A stretch of 64,000 nt of DNA from Chlorokybus atmophyticus (Eukaryota; Streptophyta; Chlorokybophyceae; Chlorokybales; Chlorokybaceae), in assembly GCA_009103225.1 (NCBI GenBank), contig RHPI01003156.1, positions 767,339 through 831,338 on the forward strand. The letters are read 5' to 3'. Numbering within the stretch: position 1 is the stretch's first letter; the number at the start of each line of letters is the position of its first letter. Positions 37,936 to 49,822 of the stretch are shown here, piece by piece. The notes under the pieces were generated by a model. It was not told the origin of the DNA. It made no database searches and saw nothing but the letters and a program-made list of their open reading frames with translations. A program made the position numbers and the translations under genes.

Positions 37936-38340
37936 TAATATAATAGGCAGGCAGTGGAAAGGAGGCGTGTGCACGGTACGCCTTGCGAATTGAAGCGTAC
38001 AATGTACGGTACATTGTGTACGGTCTTCCCTAGTTATGAAAATCACATCTATCCTGACCCCTTTCATTCCACTAACGGGGGTATTCTCTTGGTGTTTAAG
38101 AGAATATGTATTCTCTTACTGTCATCAGCATAACTATGCTCTTAATGAGGTTACCGCCAGAAACATGCATGTGTGTTCATGACAATATATATGCTACTAA
38201 CGAAGTGCTTTTTGAAAACATGCTTATGGTCATAGTAATTATGTTAATGTGCGTGGTATGCGATGTATCGTAAAGTGTCGTCAACTGCAATTTAATTGTG
38301 TGAGTGGCATGCAATTGAATGTTGTATATTGTGCAAATCT

Positions 38341-39062
38341 TCAGCCGCTGATTGTGCAACTTCGCCTTTTGGGAAAAGCTGCAGAATTCTGCTGCTGCTG
38401 CTGAACAACTCCTCTACACACGCCTGCAAGTATGGTGTGGTGGGCACGGAGAAGGGGTTTAACGCGCTGACAGTGGACAACGTGAAGTGCCTGTTCCTGC
38501 CTCCCAACACAACCAGCAAGGTTCAGCCTTTGGACGCTAGCATCATTGTTGCGTTCAAAGCCAGGTACACATTGTTTTTCTTGCTGCATTGCTTTGGTAA
38601 GCAACAAGCTGTTCAATTATGACTCTTGTGAAATGATTTGGTTCGAGGCTGTCCAGGATGTCCTCATCATCAAGACCAGTCTCGGTTTGGACGGTGTTAT
38701 CCGCATGTATGAACTCATTATGTGATAGCATCTCTGTGCGTGGAATGGGGAGATACTGCATGATGTCGCCAATTTCCACAACATCTTGCTCACATGCATC
38801 GCCGTCGGGACTGGGCGCGTGCCAGGAAGCAAGAGTGACGCCACTCTTTTTTCATCAGTTCTTTACGGCCGTGGCGGTGAGCTCGCCGTACGCCTCGAGA
38901 TTCCATATAATCGCCTCTCTGAGCTGCACTTTACCTTTGCTTCGATTGGCTGTGGGGTCGGCATTGTATTGCTGCAACAAGTGTGCAACAAGCTGTCTCT
39001 CTTTGCTTGTACCTGTTACACATCGCGGGAAAACACGTATTATACTCTAACAAACAAGGGGG

Positions 39063-39142
<80 letters not shown>

Positions 39143-39456
39143 NTGCGTGCATATTTGTGACTAAGAGTTCACACAAAGGTGTGTTGTAGTTGATTGCGAG
39201 GAGGTTGTGCCGCCGCGCATCACGGTGGCGGAGCATAAAGTTCCCCGATGGTGTGGAGGCATTCATTGCTACCAATGACTACCCCATCTCAAAGCATCAT
39301 CAACTCACATTACGTCAGCTGCGTAATGTGGTCATCAAGCATTGTATCTACGATGCTGGGCGTCAAACCCGCATCCAGAATTTTTTCACAGCGGGAGATA
39401 CCGGGCATGAGGCTAGCACTAGTGGCATTGCCAATGAGCCTGTTATGGTAGAGTAG
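38341..39456 (+). pseudogene. pogo-like transposase, C-terminal catalytic half (plus-strand piece)
   Basis: The block at 38341-38570 reads as the DDE_1 segment with the second catalytic position, usually LLLLDN, here LLLLNN (Asp to Asn). It continues to NVKCLFLPPNTTSKVQPLD and AFKARY. The block at 39190-39456 reads as the C-terminal tail and ends in TAG. Between them lies a 78-base poly-C run with an N, so continuity is unknown. The orientation is opposite to the N-terminal half of the same family to the right. Confidence 0.65.
39065..39142. repeat. Poly-C run of about 78 bases ending in N
   Basis: An uninterrupted C homopolymer at an N is most simply a sequencing or assembly artefact at a poly-C site. 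The poly-Pro and poly-Gly frames through it are not genes. Confidence 0.9.
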
Positions 39457-39762
39457 CATGCATCACTTGAGCCAGTAAGTGGTGATAATGCATGTGTTCG
39501 TCATGCTCACTTGGCATATGCATGGTAAATACTAACACATACAAATAAGTAATATGTGCACACATTTACATGCGCACACGCGCGTATACACGAACATGAA
39601 CATGCTTATGGTCATAGTAATTATGTTACTGTGCGTGGTATGCGATGTATCGTATAGACATACGTATATAATATATAGTGTTGTTATGTAGTATAGAGGC
39701 TAACAAATGGGCCAAGTACTGTGCTCATGTGCTTTTTGAAAACATTCTCCTGCACAGTTTAT

Positions 39763-41132
39763 TCAAGCATTCTTGTTGTGCTCGTACTCAACGCCAATGC
39801 GAATGGAAGTCCATGTGCTCCTGAAACACTTTGGCCTTTTGGATGTACCAAAGGGTAGAAGTAGCAACTTCTCGGACCCGACTGCATTCACACACAACGC
39901 CACTGTGAATCTGTCCTTCTCTCTCTTTCCCCCTCGAGCTTCCTTGCTGGCAGTGACCAGTGTGCGACGGAGACAGGCTCCATAGATCACGCCTGTAACA
40001 ATCAAGGCCAAATTTCGTGATTTTCATGGCCATTTTAGGCCTTATTTGTGAGATATCATGTTTTTCATGACTTGTGGTGGATATCGGCGAGTTGCGAGTC
40101 TGCCGCAGATATCGACCGGCCCAGGGCTAGTCTTGAAGACGCCAGAAAACGGAGGGCCAGTCGAGAAGGGCTCGACCAGATTTCTGGAAGGGCCTGGCGC
40201 CAAGTAGTATAACTTGACCATATGAGCAGCAAATGAGGAGATCTTTGGTGCGTCGGAAAGGTCTAGAAGTGTACTACAAGATTCTGCAAGAATATATTAG
40301 CTTCTAGCTCTGTCTAGCGCTAGAATCGTCCAGACAGTAGCATGTGCAGACTGGTAGGTATAAAAGTGACATTCTACAATTTGCAATACAACCTTTAGCT
40401 CCCTAGTTTTTTGTTGTGCAGGCTTGGTGGTGGTTAGCAGGAGTTGCTAGCGTGTGTCAACTGGTGTGTGCTTGCTTGTGTGACGATCCAAGGCGCTACA
40501 CAAGTCGGTGTGTAGCTTGGAGCGCACGCGCGTGCGTACGCGAGTGGCGGGGCGCGCGTGTGTGCTTGGCAGAGGGGGCAAGGTTCCGGTATGAATACCG
40601 TGCCTTGGTGAGAGGGTTGTTGACTGGACCAACTCACAGGTGACAAGGCACAAGCATCGTCACAACGCCACTCTTGTCCATGTTGAAAGTGTTGCGGGGG
40701 CCATACTTCTCGGGGATCTTTGGCAAGTCCACGCGGGCCATATCCACCCCCTCTGCAACTGCATCATTCGCTTCACCGTTGGCAGATATGGCATGACGTT
40801 GCTTGCATCCACCCATGTAATGCATTGAAATCTTCTATGCCAAGTTTGCTAGCAAAGTGGAAACTCTTCTCAATTAAGATGTGATCCGTGATGGCATTGC
40901 GAGCACGAGTTTGTGTAAACCATGTGTACAAAGCTTCCTCTAACCTGAGATGAGCGGCAAGACGAATTTGCTTTGTAGATTCTGCAAAGTTTTCTCCTTG
41001 GGCTAACGTGTCCACTATCTTGTCATGACTATGCAACAACTTGGACAAGGCTCTCCATTTGATAACTAACCTTAACTTGGCCTTTATGTTGGCGATGAAG
41101 TCCGCTTGTTTGACGATAGAGTTGGCACACAT
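39763..41132 (-). pseudogene. pogo-like transposase, N-terminal half (minus-strand piece)
   Basis: From 41132 downwards the pieces follow the pogo order: CENP-B-like helix-turn-helix, then NMDKSG (the usual D-E-T/S-G motif, with Lys in place of Glu), then the GGK..ERFTV-type strand and GVEYEHNKNAW. It breaks off near 39763 without the later catalytic block, which instead appears on the plus strand to the left. The interval between 40034 and 40630 is non-coding and may be an intron or an insertion. Confidence 0.65.
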
Positions 41133-42450
41133 TCATCATACAACTCAAGAATGCGCTTCTTATCCTTTAGTGAGTGATGTTGCTACGTTTGAGGGGCTGT
41201 TGGGATAACATGATATCCTAGCAAAGTATGAACACCCTCAGTATGCGCTCACGCAGTCACACTCCATACTGAAACGCACATATGAACATCACACCTTAGT
41301 AGAAGCGCCTCACAAGCTTGGTCCAACTATGCCCCTACCAGGGCGTGCGATGATTTGCTACATATAATTCTCCTGCCGGCACCTCCCCACGCGTCGCCGC
41401 CGCCGCCGCCGCCGGCTCTCGTGGGCCACCTCCAAGCCCACTATGCGAGCGCGTGGCGGCGTTAAGGCACAAGCACGCTTGTGCCTGCGCAGCGGCTACC
41501 CCGATAACAGAATATAAGCACCAGGTTTTTGAGTCTGAAAAGTTAGCCTTTATTACGTAAGAGAATATTCTCTTAAAAAGCAGTATTTGCTTGTAAATTA
41601 ATCGGTCTTTCAAGAAATTATCATGTTAACGGGGTTATTCTCTGAAACCAAATTCTCTTAACGGTGTAAGATTGTAACAAGTTGGACACACTACACTGTC
41701 CCCCCGCCCTCCTCTTATAAGCACAGTGTCTATTGTCTAATGGAAAGGGGCATTCTGGTGACTGTGTGAGTGCCTTATATTTTTGCTAAGAGATCATGCT
41801 CAGCGGTATTTGATTACAACTACAGTAGTGATCAGAATCTTACGTATTGAACATATTACGCTCTCGTACGCACTACATCGCAAAATGTTTCCCCTACCGG
41901 CAGACCAAATATTGGCAACGGCCGTGCACCTGAGGATACTCATTTGAACTATCGTGGCGCAGTCCACCTGTAATCTCGATACAGGGACCTAATGTAACGG
42001 CCGTCACCATCAGTCGGCGGCCGTTTTTATAAAGGGACTGACCCAGACTGACAGGAACCTGTTAAGTACCCATCAGTCAAGCAAAGGGGACTTGACCTAA
42101 CCAACCGGTACCTAACAATTAGGTACCGACGACTGTACCTCGAAGGTGCCTAACCATCAGGAATCTTTGGGGTACCTTATGGTACTTTAAAGGTATCTGA
42201 CATTAATGTCCCTAGTACCTATCGGTACCTACCGGTACCGTTTAGTCATGAGCAGGTGCTGCATGCATGTGATTGTCGTCAACCATGAGAGGTGGCGAGT
42301 TACAAGCTTGACCAATTCACAAAATAAAAATAGCAATAACCCTAGACATAACGTGTTGCTACGCTACACCGTAAACTACATTGAGCTACGACTATTACGA
42401 CTACTACCCTATACTCTACCCTTATACTCAGCCGCCGCTCCTCCGCTCCT

Positions 42451-42482
<32 letters not shown>

Positions 42483-42743
42483 TCGCCGCTTCTCCTGCGC
42501 TTGGCCTGGTCGGCAAGGGCGTCAACACAGCATCATACACTATGACACATTACACATATGAACAAGCTCATCTACCATGCCTTTGAGTCGCCGCCGCCCT
42601 AGGCTGGCCTGGCCTGCAAGAAGGGCGGTTGGGTTGCGCTGTTGCACTTAACATGACATCATGCATAAAACTCAGCCACTATGTGTACACACACATTCAC
42701 AAACTCACTTATTGTCGCCGCCGCCGTCGCCGCCACCACCGCC
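41133..42743. other. Intergenic DNA with CCG runs and a GGTACC cluster
   Basis: There is no recognisable gene. CCG/GCC trinucleotide runs occur at 41393-41414 and 42430-42483. Between about 42000 and 42240 GGTACC and near-copies recur many times in both orientations with GTCAGT/ACTGAC motifs, so this part could fold extensively. It ends at a 965-base gap. Confidence 0.5.
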
Positions 42744-43708
42744 NNNNNNNNNNNNNNNNNNNNNNNNNNNNNNNNNNNNNNNNNNNNNNNNNNNNNNNNN
42801 NNNNNNNNNNNNNNNNNNNNNNNNNNNNNNNNNNNNNNNNNNNNNNNNNNNNNNNNNNNNNNNNNNNNNNNNNNNNNNNNNNNNNNNNNNNNNNNNNNNN
42901 NNNNNNNNNNNNNNNNNNNNNNNNNNNNNNNNNNNNNNNNNNNNNNNNNNNNNNNNNNNNNNNNNNNNNNNNNNNNNNNNNNNNNNNNNNNNNNNNNNNN
43001 NNNNNNNNNNNNNNNNNNNNNNNNNNNNNNNNNNNNNNNNNNNNNNNNNNNNNNNNNNNNNNNNNNNNNNNNNNNNNNNNNNNNNNNNNNNNNNNNNNNN
43101 NNNNNNNNNNNNNNNNNNNNNNNNNNNNNNNNNNNNNNNNNNNNNNNNNNNNNNNNNNNNNNNNNNNNNNNNNNNNNNNNNNNNNNNNNNNNNNNNNNNN
43201 NNNNNNNNNNNNNNNNNNNNNNNNNNNNNNNNNNNNNNNNNNNNNNNNNNNNNNNNNNNNNNNNNNNNNNNNNNNNNNNNNNNNNNNNNNNNNNNNNNNN
43301 NNNNNNNNNNNNNNNNNNNNNNNNNNNNNNNNNNNNNNNNNNNNNNNNNNNNNNNNNNNNNNNNNNNNNNNNNNNNNNNNNNNNNNNNNNNNNNNNNNNN
43401 NNNNNNNNNNNNNNNNNNNNNNNNNNNNNNNNNNNNNNNNNNNNNNNNNNNNNNNNNNNNNNNNNNNNNNNNNNNNNNNNNNNNNNNNNNNNNNNNNNNN
43501 NNNNNNNNNNNNNNNNNNNNNNNNNNNNNNNNNNNNNNNNNNNNNNNNNNNNNNNNNNNNNNNNNNNNNNNNNNNNNNNNNNNNNNNNNNNNNNNNNNNN
43601 NNNNNNNNNNNNNNNNNNNNNNNNNNNNNNNNNNNNNNNNNNNNNNNNNNNNNNNNNNNNNNNNNNNNNNNNNNNNNNNNNNNNNNNNNNNNNNNNNNNN
43701 NNNNNNNN
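42744..43708. other. Assembly gap (965 N)
   Basis: The left edge is a CCG/CCA-rich run and the right edge is a poly-G run. Long apparent open frames across it are artefacts of the Ns. Confidence 0.97.
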
Positions 43709-43719
43709 GGGGGGGGGGG

Positions 43720-44255
43720 ATGTTGGCAAGGTGCTGTGCATTAAATTGTTGTGGCCCACTGGGTAAGGTGCAACTTGCGCTGAGCCATTCATTTTCGCCC
43801 ATTCGTCCAATTTTCCGGTCCGGTGCCACTTCACACTTCACCGATCCCGCCGCGCGCTCCCCCCCGTGCATTCGTCGTTTCGAGCCAAAAGCGGGCCAAT
43901 GGCAGCTCGTCGAAGCCGTCGCGCGCCGGATACAAACTTTCAAAATTCAACGGACAGAGCGCTGGAGCGTGCCTCACCGGGTTCCTTCAACTAACCGGGT
44001 CGCCGGCACTGCATGGCGGTTAGATGCAACTCGTAAACGTCGTCTTCGACGTTTCGTTGAGCGAACGCGGTCAGGTTCGCTCGACATGCTCAGTCAGCGC
44101 GCGCGCTAAACTGTCAAGTGTCTCAGTTCGCGCTTAACCGCTGTTCATATATAATGCACTCAGCTGCCGGCATAGCATCTGTTATTATTAGCGTTTCTGT
44201 GCGGCGGTGGTGGTCTTCGTCGTCCCCGGCGTGTTTGTCGTTGTTGGCGGGGTTC
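43720..44255 (+). repeat. Exact 536-bp copy of the histone H1 upstream region
   Basis: Bases 43720-44255 match 48806-49341 with a constant offset of 5086 and, as far as I can read, no differences. They include the TATATAA at 44148-44154 and the flanking TTCGCGC. The left border of both copies is a poly-G run beside Ns. The right border of this copy is a G run, after which the sequence differs from the H1 leader. It is either a real duplication carrying a promoter or a false duplication made at G-runs during assembly. Confidence 0.85.
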
Positions 44256-44477
44256 GGGGGGGGGGAGGAGAGGGTTATTTAAGCAGCATGCACCCAAACA
44301 AATACATTAAAAGTCAGCATGCACGGTTTAAAGTTGTCTTAGTGGCTAGCCTAGACTACTTGCATTTGCGCGCACGCCAGCGCTCTCGTGACTGGACAAC
44401 AAAGGAGCGCCGCCTCCCGTGCTGCATCCGGTTGGACACGTCGCCCGCCCACTCCATAAAAGGTAAGTGCGCCTCAC

Positions 44478-46430
44478 TCATCCAGGTTTCCTTATTTCAG
44501 TTCCAAGAGCGGTATAGCTGCAGCGCTTGCACTTTGGTTTGCTGCTTCCTCTCCTCCACCAGCTTCCTCTCCGCCTCCTCCTCTTCCTTTTCTCCCTGTT
44601 GCCTTGCCTTCTCTTCAGCTGCTTTCTTAGCCGACTCTTTTGCTTCTTTTGCTGCTGTGCTTGCCTTCTGCATGCTGCTACTTTTGCTCTCTCTGCTGCT
44701 TTAGCCTCTCTTCTTGTTTTAGCTGCTGCTCTTGCTGACTTGCGTTGTTGAATGCTTTCAGCCTCCAGTCTTTTCTGCTCCTCAAGCTCTACCTGCCGGT
44801 TCCTCACTTCTTCTCCTATTAGCCACTCTGCTGTCTTGGGTTTAACTCCCTTTCTTCTTTTGGGCGGGGGTTCAGCAAGGTTCTCTTGATCTTGCATGTT
44901 TGGTGCATCTTCGTTGTCTTCTTCTTGTGATTCTTGTGCATTGGCATCTTCATCTTCCATGCCATCCAGCTTGCAGTCTAGGGCACAACGTGGACCATCA
45001 GGTGGCAGGTACTTGTCCACCGCACAGTGATTCGAAGGGTAGATGCCTGCACACACATTGCTGAGTGCATGGCATGCTCATGCATCTGCATGCACAGGCA
45101 TGCACACACATTGCTGAGATGACGAGAAGATGGCTGCTTACCGCATGCGCGGAAGCCAGAGATGATGTTGCTGGTGCTGAGACCTGCTGGGATGCTGGGC
45201 ACTAGCATCTTCAGGAAAGCTTCATTGGGCAAGCCTCTGACAGTGGGGTTTGCTCTGCTCCATGCCATGCACTCTTGCTTGTACCTTGCTTTCAGGGAGG
45301 AGAAACAGGCCACGTTCAGCACTTGGAGGCGGTGGGTTGTAGGGCGGGGGGGGGGGNTTGTCTATGGTCTTGAGGTGATATCTGCTAACATGCCCCTCGC
45401 ATATTAGCAGAGCAGGGTTTGCAGGGCTTCGGCCACCAGGCATGTTGGCTGCCAAGTGGTCAATCCAGGTGGCGAACTGTTCAGTTGTCATCCACGCATT
45501 CTCCTGCCTTGCAAGCTGGTACCTATGGAGTGGTTCCCAAGCTGCACTCCACTCTTCATGTAACTAAGTGCCTGCCAGTATAGCTGTGCAAGGTATTGCA
45601 TAGCCAGCTCCAGTCACTGCAACCGTGACAGTGATGTGCTGCCTTCATACTGCTGTTCCAAGTTGGGCCCACTTGGATTCACTGTAACACAGGGTATATT
45701 AGTTGCTTGTGTGCAGCATTGCATTCACATTGCACTCACTTCTTGACTATTACTGTTCCGTTTTTTATACAGGACTCTGGCTCAATCCCCACCTCATCAC
45801 CGTTAACAATGCGTTCTGGACCTATTTATGAGGACCTACAGGACACCCTTGAGCTGCTGATAGTAGTCTCCTTACGATCCATCTTTGAAAGGACGTCCTC
45901 TTACCGGCATCAACAGGTGCAGCTATGTGCTTGCTCAACTTGTGCCTTCACCAGAAACGCAGGACCCAATACCTCCCCAGTATGCCTTTTTTAAACTTCT
46001 CCTTCCTCCTGTCATTCTGCAGCTTGGCAACATAGACAGCAATGTACTGTTCTGTTGTTACCTGCCCTCTATTGTAGCTATACATGAGCACTTTAACTAA
46101 CTCTTTTTACTCCTCCAACACTGCGGGCCTCCCTGCACCCCTAAAACATACCAACATTGAGCATTTACTGCCACTGCTGCTGCTGCACTAACACTTACTT
46201 GTAGTCTTATACTCTCTCAGGGTGGTTGGCGCAGTCACTCAAGGTTGAGGCAGGAAGTCCACACTCACGGGCAGCTTCACAAAGAGACATGCACCATGAA
46301 GCTATTGCCTAGAGAGCTGCCAGCACCTCTGGCATCAACTTCTGGCGTGCAAACTTGGTGATATATGGGACCCTCCTATGCTGGTTCTCTCTGGCTTCTT
46401 TAGCAGATGCACAAACTTGTTGGTCACACG
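44478..46430 (-). pseudogene. Second pogo/jerky-like (DDE_1) transposase remnant
   Basis: Read on the minus strand. At about 46400-46200 there is a psq-type helix-turn-helix (CEAARECGLPASTLSDCA) preceded by an in-frame TAG in the same frame. At 45222-45491 there is WMTTEQFATWIDHL and then PALLICEGHVSRYHL, where the family usually has LLLDGHSSH, so the catalytic Asp appears as Glu. A G-run with an N at 45349-45357 breaks the frame. At 45320-45130 the next block follows (HRLQVLNVACFSSLKARY, STSNIISGFRACG), and at 45056-44478 the tail, GIYPSNHCAVDKYLPP and a long Lys/Arg/Glu-rich coiled-coil-like end. The blocks are in the right order on one strand, but the stop, the N and the substitutions mark it as dead. 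Confidence 0.7.
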
Positions 46431-48780
46431 CTTAGCGCCAGCCCCTGCTTTGCGCTTCACCTGAGGCATTAGTTAGCAACATGGGCAATGATGAGGATTG
46501 ATTAAAAGACTGCCTGAGCCCATAAGCATTGCACACATATGTAGTATAGCATAGAATAGTAGTAGAGCATAGAAGTAGAAGAACACCAACCTGTGTAGAA
46601 TGCTTGGGTTGGCTCATTCCCGTGTAATACAAGCGTGCTAGGCTTGCTCTCCTTGCCTTTGCAACACACTTGTCCTCCCTACCCCCCTCCCTCACCCACA
46701 CCCATGCTTGCAACCAACAACGCCCCACAGCCCAGCACCAAGCCTCAGCAACCCTAAAACACGCTTAAAACACTCACACAACAACGCCTAAGCATCCCCA
46801 CGGCGCCCATATGCAATAGTTATGCCTAACTCACCGTACCACCCATTGCAACCCTCACACGTAACACCCAAAATGGTGCCAATCTAACTATGACATGTCA
46901 TATCTAATTAATATAAAACTTTGTAGGAAGTTGTATATTGGCATAGGTACCTCATTGCAAAAAGCCCCATTCAAAAATCTCAAGTAACCAAAAAGTTATT
47001 ACAGTTGGCCAACAAGTGCAGAATTTCTAAAAGTGGCGCCTAATTTCATACATTGAACATGTTCATAACGCGGCGCACTCATCCACATCGCGCGATGTTG
47101 GGTTCTTCCGGTAGGTCTCCTCTCAATCTAACGGCTGACGAATGCCTACCGCCAACGGAGCACGACGCGGAAGTTATAGCAAAACATCTAACTACTGCCG
47201 AAGGGCACAAACCGATATTAGGGACAGGACGGCATACGAAGCGAAAACCAATCGAGAGAATCAAGAAGCAAATATAACGTTCTGGTCACTACGGTATTCA
47301 ATTGTGAGCTTGCACAATGCTCGAAATTGATAATCACTGAAAGCCTGCTTAAACCTAGCAATTACGGTCATTACATATAACAGCATCATAACTTCCGATA
47401 AAGTGTATTAATATAGTTACACTACGTTATATTACATGTGTACAAATAGCAAAGCACAAATTATGCTTTATTGCTATGCTGCAATGCATGAGTTTGTAAA
47501 AGCATAGTTATTGTAAAATTGCTTAACAAGTTGTTGAAGTTATTTCAAGCAAACAAAGGATAAACCTTGCGCAATGAGTGTGCATCACTTATCGCGATTT
47601 ACATTGTTGATTTAAATATTTTAACCTTTTGAATTTACTGATCACATGCTCGCGCATTATGTAAAAAACAAAAACACTCCACCCCATAAGTTGCTCTCAA
47701 GCAAATGTACATGCCTTAAAGTGAGGTTTAATAATCCTTACACTCACGAAAAGTTTCATACTGAAAGTTAAGACTCTCGTAGTAACACAAAGTGTATTAT
47801 CATGAAAGCAATAAGAATACCACAATTCATACCAATTAATACGAAAGCATTTTAAACTATATCATATAATTGGCAAATTGCATGGGCCATCATTATGCGA
47901 TTATAATACAATACATTCAAATATTAGACATGAAATGTCCTTATATATACATGAGTATATTACCACAATTCTTTTCGAAATAAATGACGTGCTTTGTGCA
48001 TGGTCACGTATGTGTGGTATATCATAAGGCGTTATTGTTAAATAATAAGATCGCATAACGCTTAGCGATTGCAAATTAAAATAGTTGCATGCAACATGCG
48101 CTTTCCCAAATTTAAATGCACCCCCGGCATTGAATTATATGCATCATATGATAGAATGATCACCGATATATGAACATATGACAAGTACATGCACGTGCAT
48201 TTTTAACCAGTACATTGGAGAGACTGCAAATTGCAGACTGCACATGTAAACAGTAATAATGTATGCTTTTTGCTCTTTGCATCCACGTACCGCATTAGCT
48301 ATGTACATGTATACATACATATATATATATATATATACACACTTATGTATATACGTACATATACATATGTGAATATATATATATATATATATATGTAACA
48401 TGATATGTAGTTTTTTATAAGTAACGAGCCTAATTTCAACAATGTAGCGGCTACATTGATATAAGCATTCATTGCGTCAGTTTAAGCATTATATATAACT
48501 TGCACGCCATGACCAATGTGTTGATTTATTCAACAATGCAAAGGTCGTACACAAGATCACCCAACGCAAGCCTCAATTTAAACTCGTACAAAGTCCCATA
48601 AAGACATGCGTATCACTTTTGTGGTACGACTTTGACTCCAAAATCTTGAAATGTAAGCGTCGTCCGCTTAATTGGCTTACTGGGCATTGCCCGTCATTAC
48701 CTAAAAGAGCAATTGCCATATCATCACAATACATTGATAGATTATGTCATTTTAGATAAGCATACATGTGCACGTAGTTT
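46431..48780. other. AT-rich region with no supported gene
   Basis: About 2.3 kb of AT-rich sequence with (TA)n runs at 48316-48341 and 48374-48395. An open frame at 47053-47277 would encode 74 residues of ordinary composition but has no recognisable domain or splice context. The base composition is unlike the host genes on either side. Confidence 0.55.
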
Positions 48781-48805
48781 TGACGGGGGGNNNGGGGGGG
48801 GGGGG

Positions 48806-49822
48806 ATGTTGGCAAGGTGCTGTGCATTAAATTGTTGTGGCCCACTGGGTAAGGTGCAACTTGCGCTGAGCCATTCATTTTCGCCCATTCGTCCAATTTT
48901 CCGGTCCGGTGCCACTTCACACTTCACCGATCCCGCCGCGCGCTCCCCCCCGTGCATTCGTCGTTTCGAGCCAAAAGCGGGCCAATGGCAGCTCGTCGAA
49001 GCCGTCGCGCGCCGGATACAAACTTTCAAAATTCAACGGACAGAGCGCTGGAGCGTGCCTCACCGGGTTCCTTCAACTAACCGGGTCGCCGGCACTGCAT
49101 GGCGGTTAGATGCAACTCGTAAACGTCGTCTTCGACGTTTCGTTGAGCGAACGCGGTCAGGTTCGCTCGACATGCTCAGTCAGCGCGCGCGCTAAACTGT
49201 CAAGTGTCTCAGTTCGCGCTTAACCGCTGTTCATATATAATGCACTCAGCTGCCGGCATAGCATCTGTTATTATTAGCGTTTCTGTGCGGCGGTGGTGGT
49301 CTTCGTCGTCCCCGGCGTGTTTGTCGTTGTTGGCGGGGTTCTGGAGGTCGTTGCACACGGCGCGGCAGGTGCGGGTGGTTACGCTGCTGCCTTCTGCTGC
49401 TCTTTTCACTCACAGTAGCTCACAGCTCGCAAGCCTGTCGGCGTGTCCGCCATAGCCAACTCTTCTCGTAAGCTTTGCAGCTTTTGTCAGTTTGTGTGGT
49501 GGTCGTTGTTGGATAGCTTGTTGGCGGCGGTGGCGGCGGGCAGGTCGCTGCTTTGTACACAGCTTCATCACTGCATTGCGCAGCAAGTGGTACACGCTCT
49601 CAAGGGTGCTGTTCACTCGGGTGTTGACGCAGCTTGCCTCTCATGCCTGACTCATGCTTGCCGTCAGGGTTTCAGCTTGCCGTCCTGTCAGGGTGTGCGT
49701 CTCAGGCTTGTGTGTGACGTGCAGTCTTGTGCGGCGTTGTTTGCTAAATTCGTTAGCGTTGTGATGAAGCAGGCCTTGTGTGCTTGGTGTACTCACGCAT
49801 AACTTGGTGTGGTTGAACAGTG
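48806..49822 (+). promoter_or_regulatory. Histone H1 upstream region with TATA box
   Basis: TATATAA lies at 49234-49240, 583 bases before the H1 ATG, and TTCGCGC elements lie just upstream (about 49213). The GC-rich stretch and the TATA box together look like a core promoter, which implies a long or spliced 5' leader. TTCGCGC resembles E2F-type sites used by S-phase genes; that role is inferred. Confidence 0.5.

Larger units (their letters stand above)
38217..39654. repeat. Pair of ~57-bp direct repeats bounding the plus-strand pogo piece
   Basis: The sequence starting ACATGCTTATGGTCATAG and ending GCGATGTATCGTA occurs at about 38217-38273 and again at about 39598-39654 with one or two differences. 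The related TGCTTTTTGAAAACAT occurs at 38204 and 39731. The repeats enclose the inverted transposase piece. Confidence 0.8.
38040..41700. mobile_element. Rearranged pogo/Tigger-like (DDE_1, CENP-B-type) DNA transposon remnant
   Basis: Transposase pieces occur on both strands. On the minus strand, 40773-41132 resembles the CENP-B-type DNA-binding domain (LEEALYTWFTQTRARNAITD), 40650-40760 carries the first catalytic block (FNMDKSGVV), and 39763-40033 the next block (GGKREKDRFTVALCVNAVG, GSEKLLLLPFG). On the plus strand, 38341-38570 holds the later catalytic block (LLLLLNNSSTH, LFLPPNTTSKVQPLD) and 39190-39456 a C-terminal block (RQLRNVVIKH, RIQNFF). An acidic minus-strand stretch at 38640-38780 may be another C-terminus. 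A TTAAGAGAAT-type motif near 38095 and 41655 might be remnants of element ends. The parts cannot make one protein. Confidence 0.7.

Noticed and set aside
38786-39275. Proline- or glycine-rich protein across the poly-C run.
   Set aside because: A homopolymer next to an N; an artefact or simple repeat.
40416-40643. 75-residue plus-strand gene inside the pogo-like remnant.
   Set aside because: Opposite strand to the transposase blocks around it, no recognisable domain; probably intron or inserted sequence.
42629-44109. Very long open frames across the N gap.
   Set aside because: They exist only because Ns give no stops; the flanks share no protein feature.
47053-47277. 74-residue gene in the AT-rich region.
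   Set aside because: Normal-looking composition, but no domain, no splice context and no promoter. Kept only as a note.
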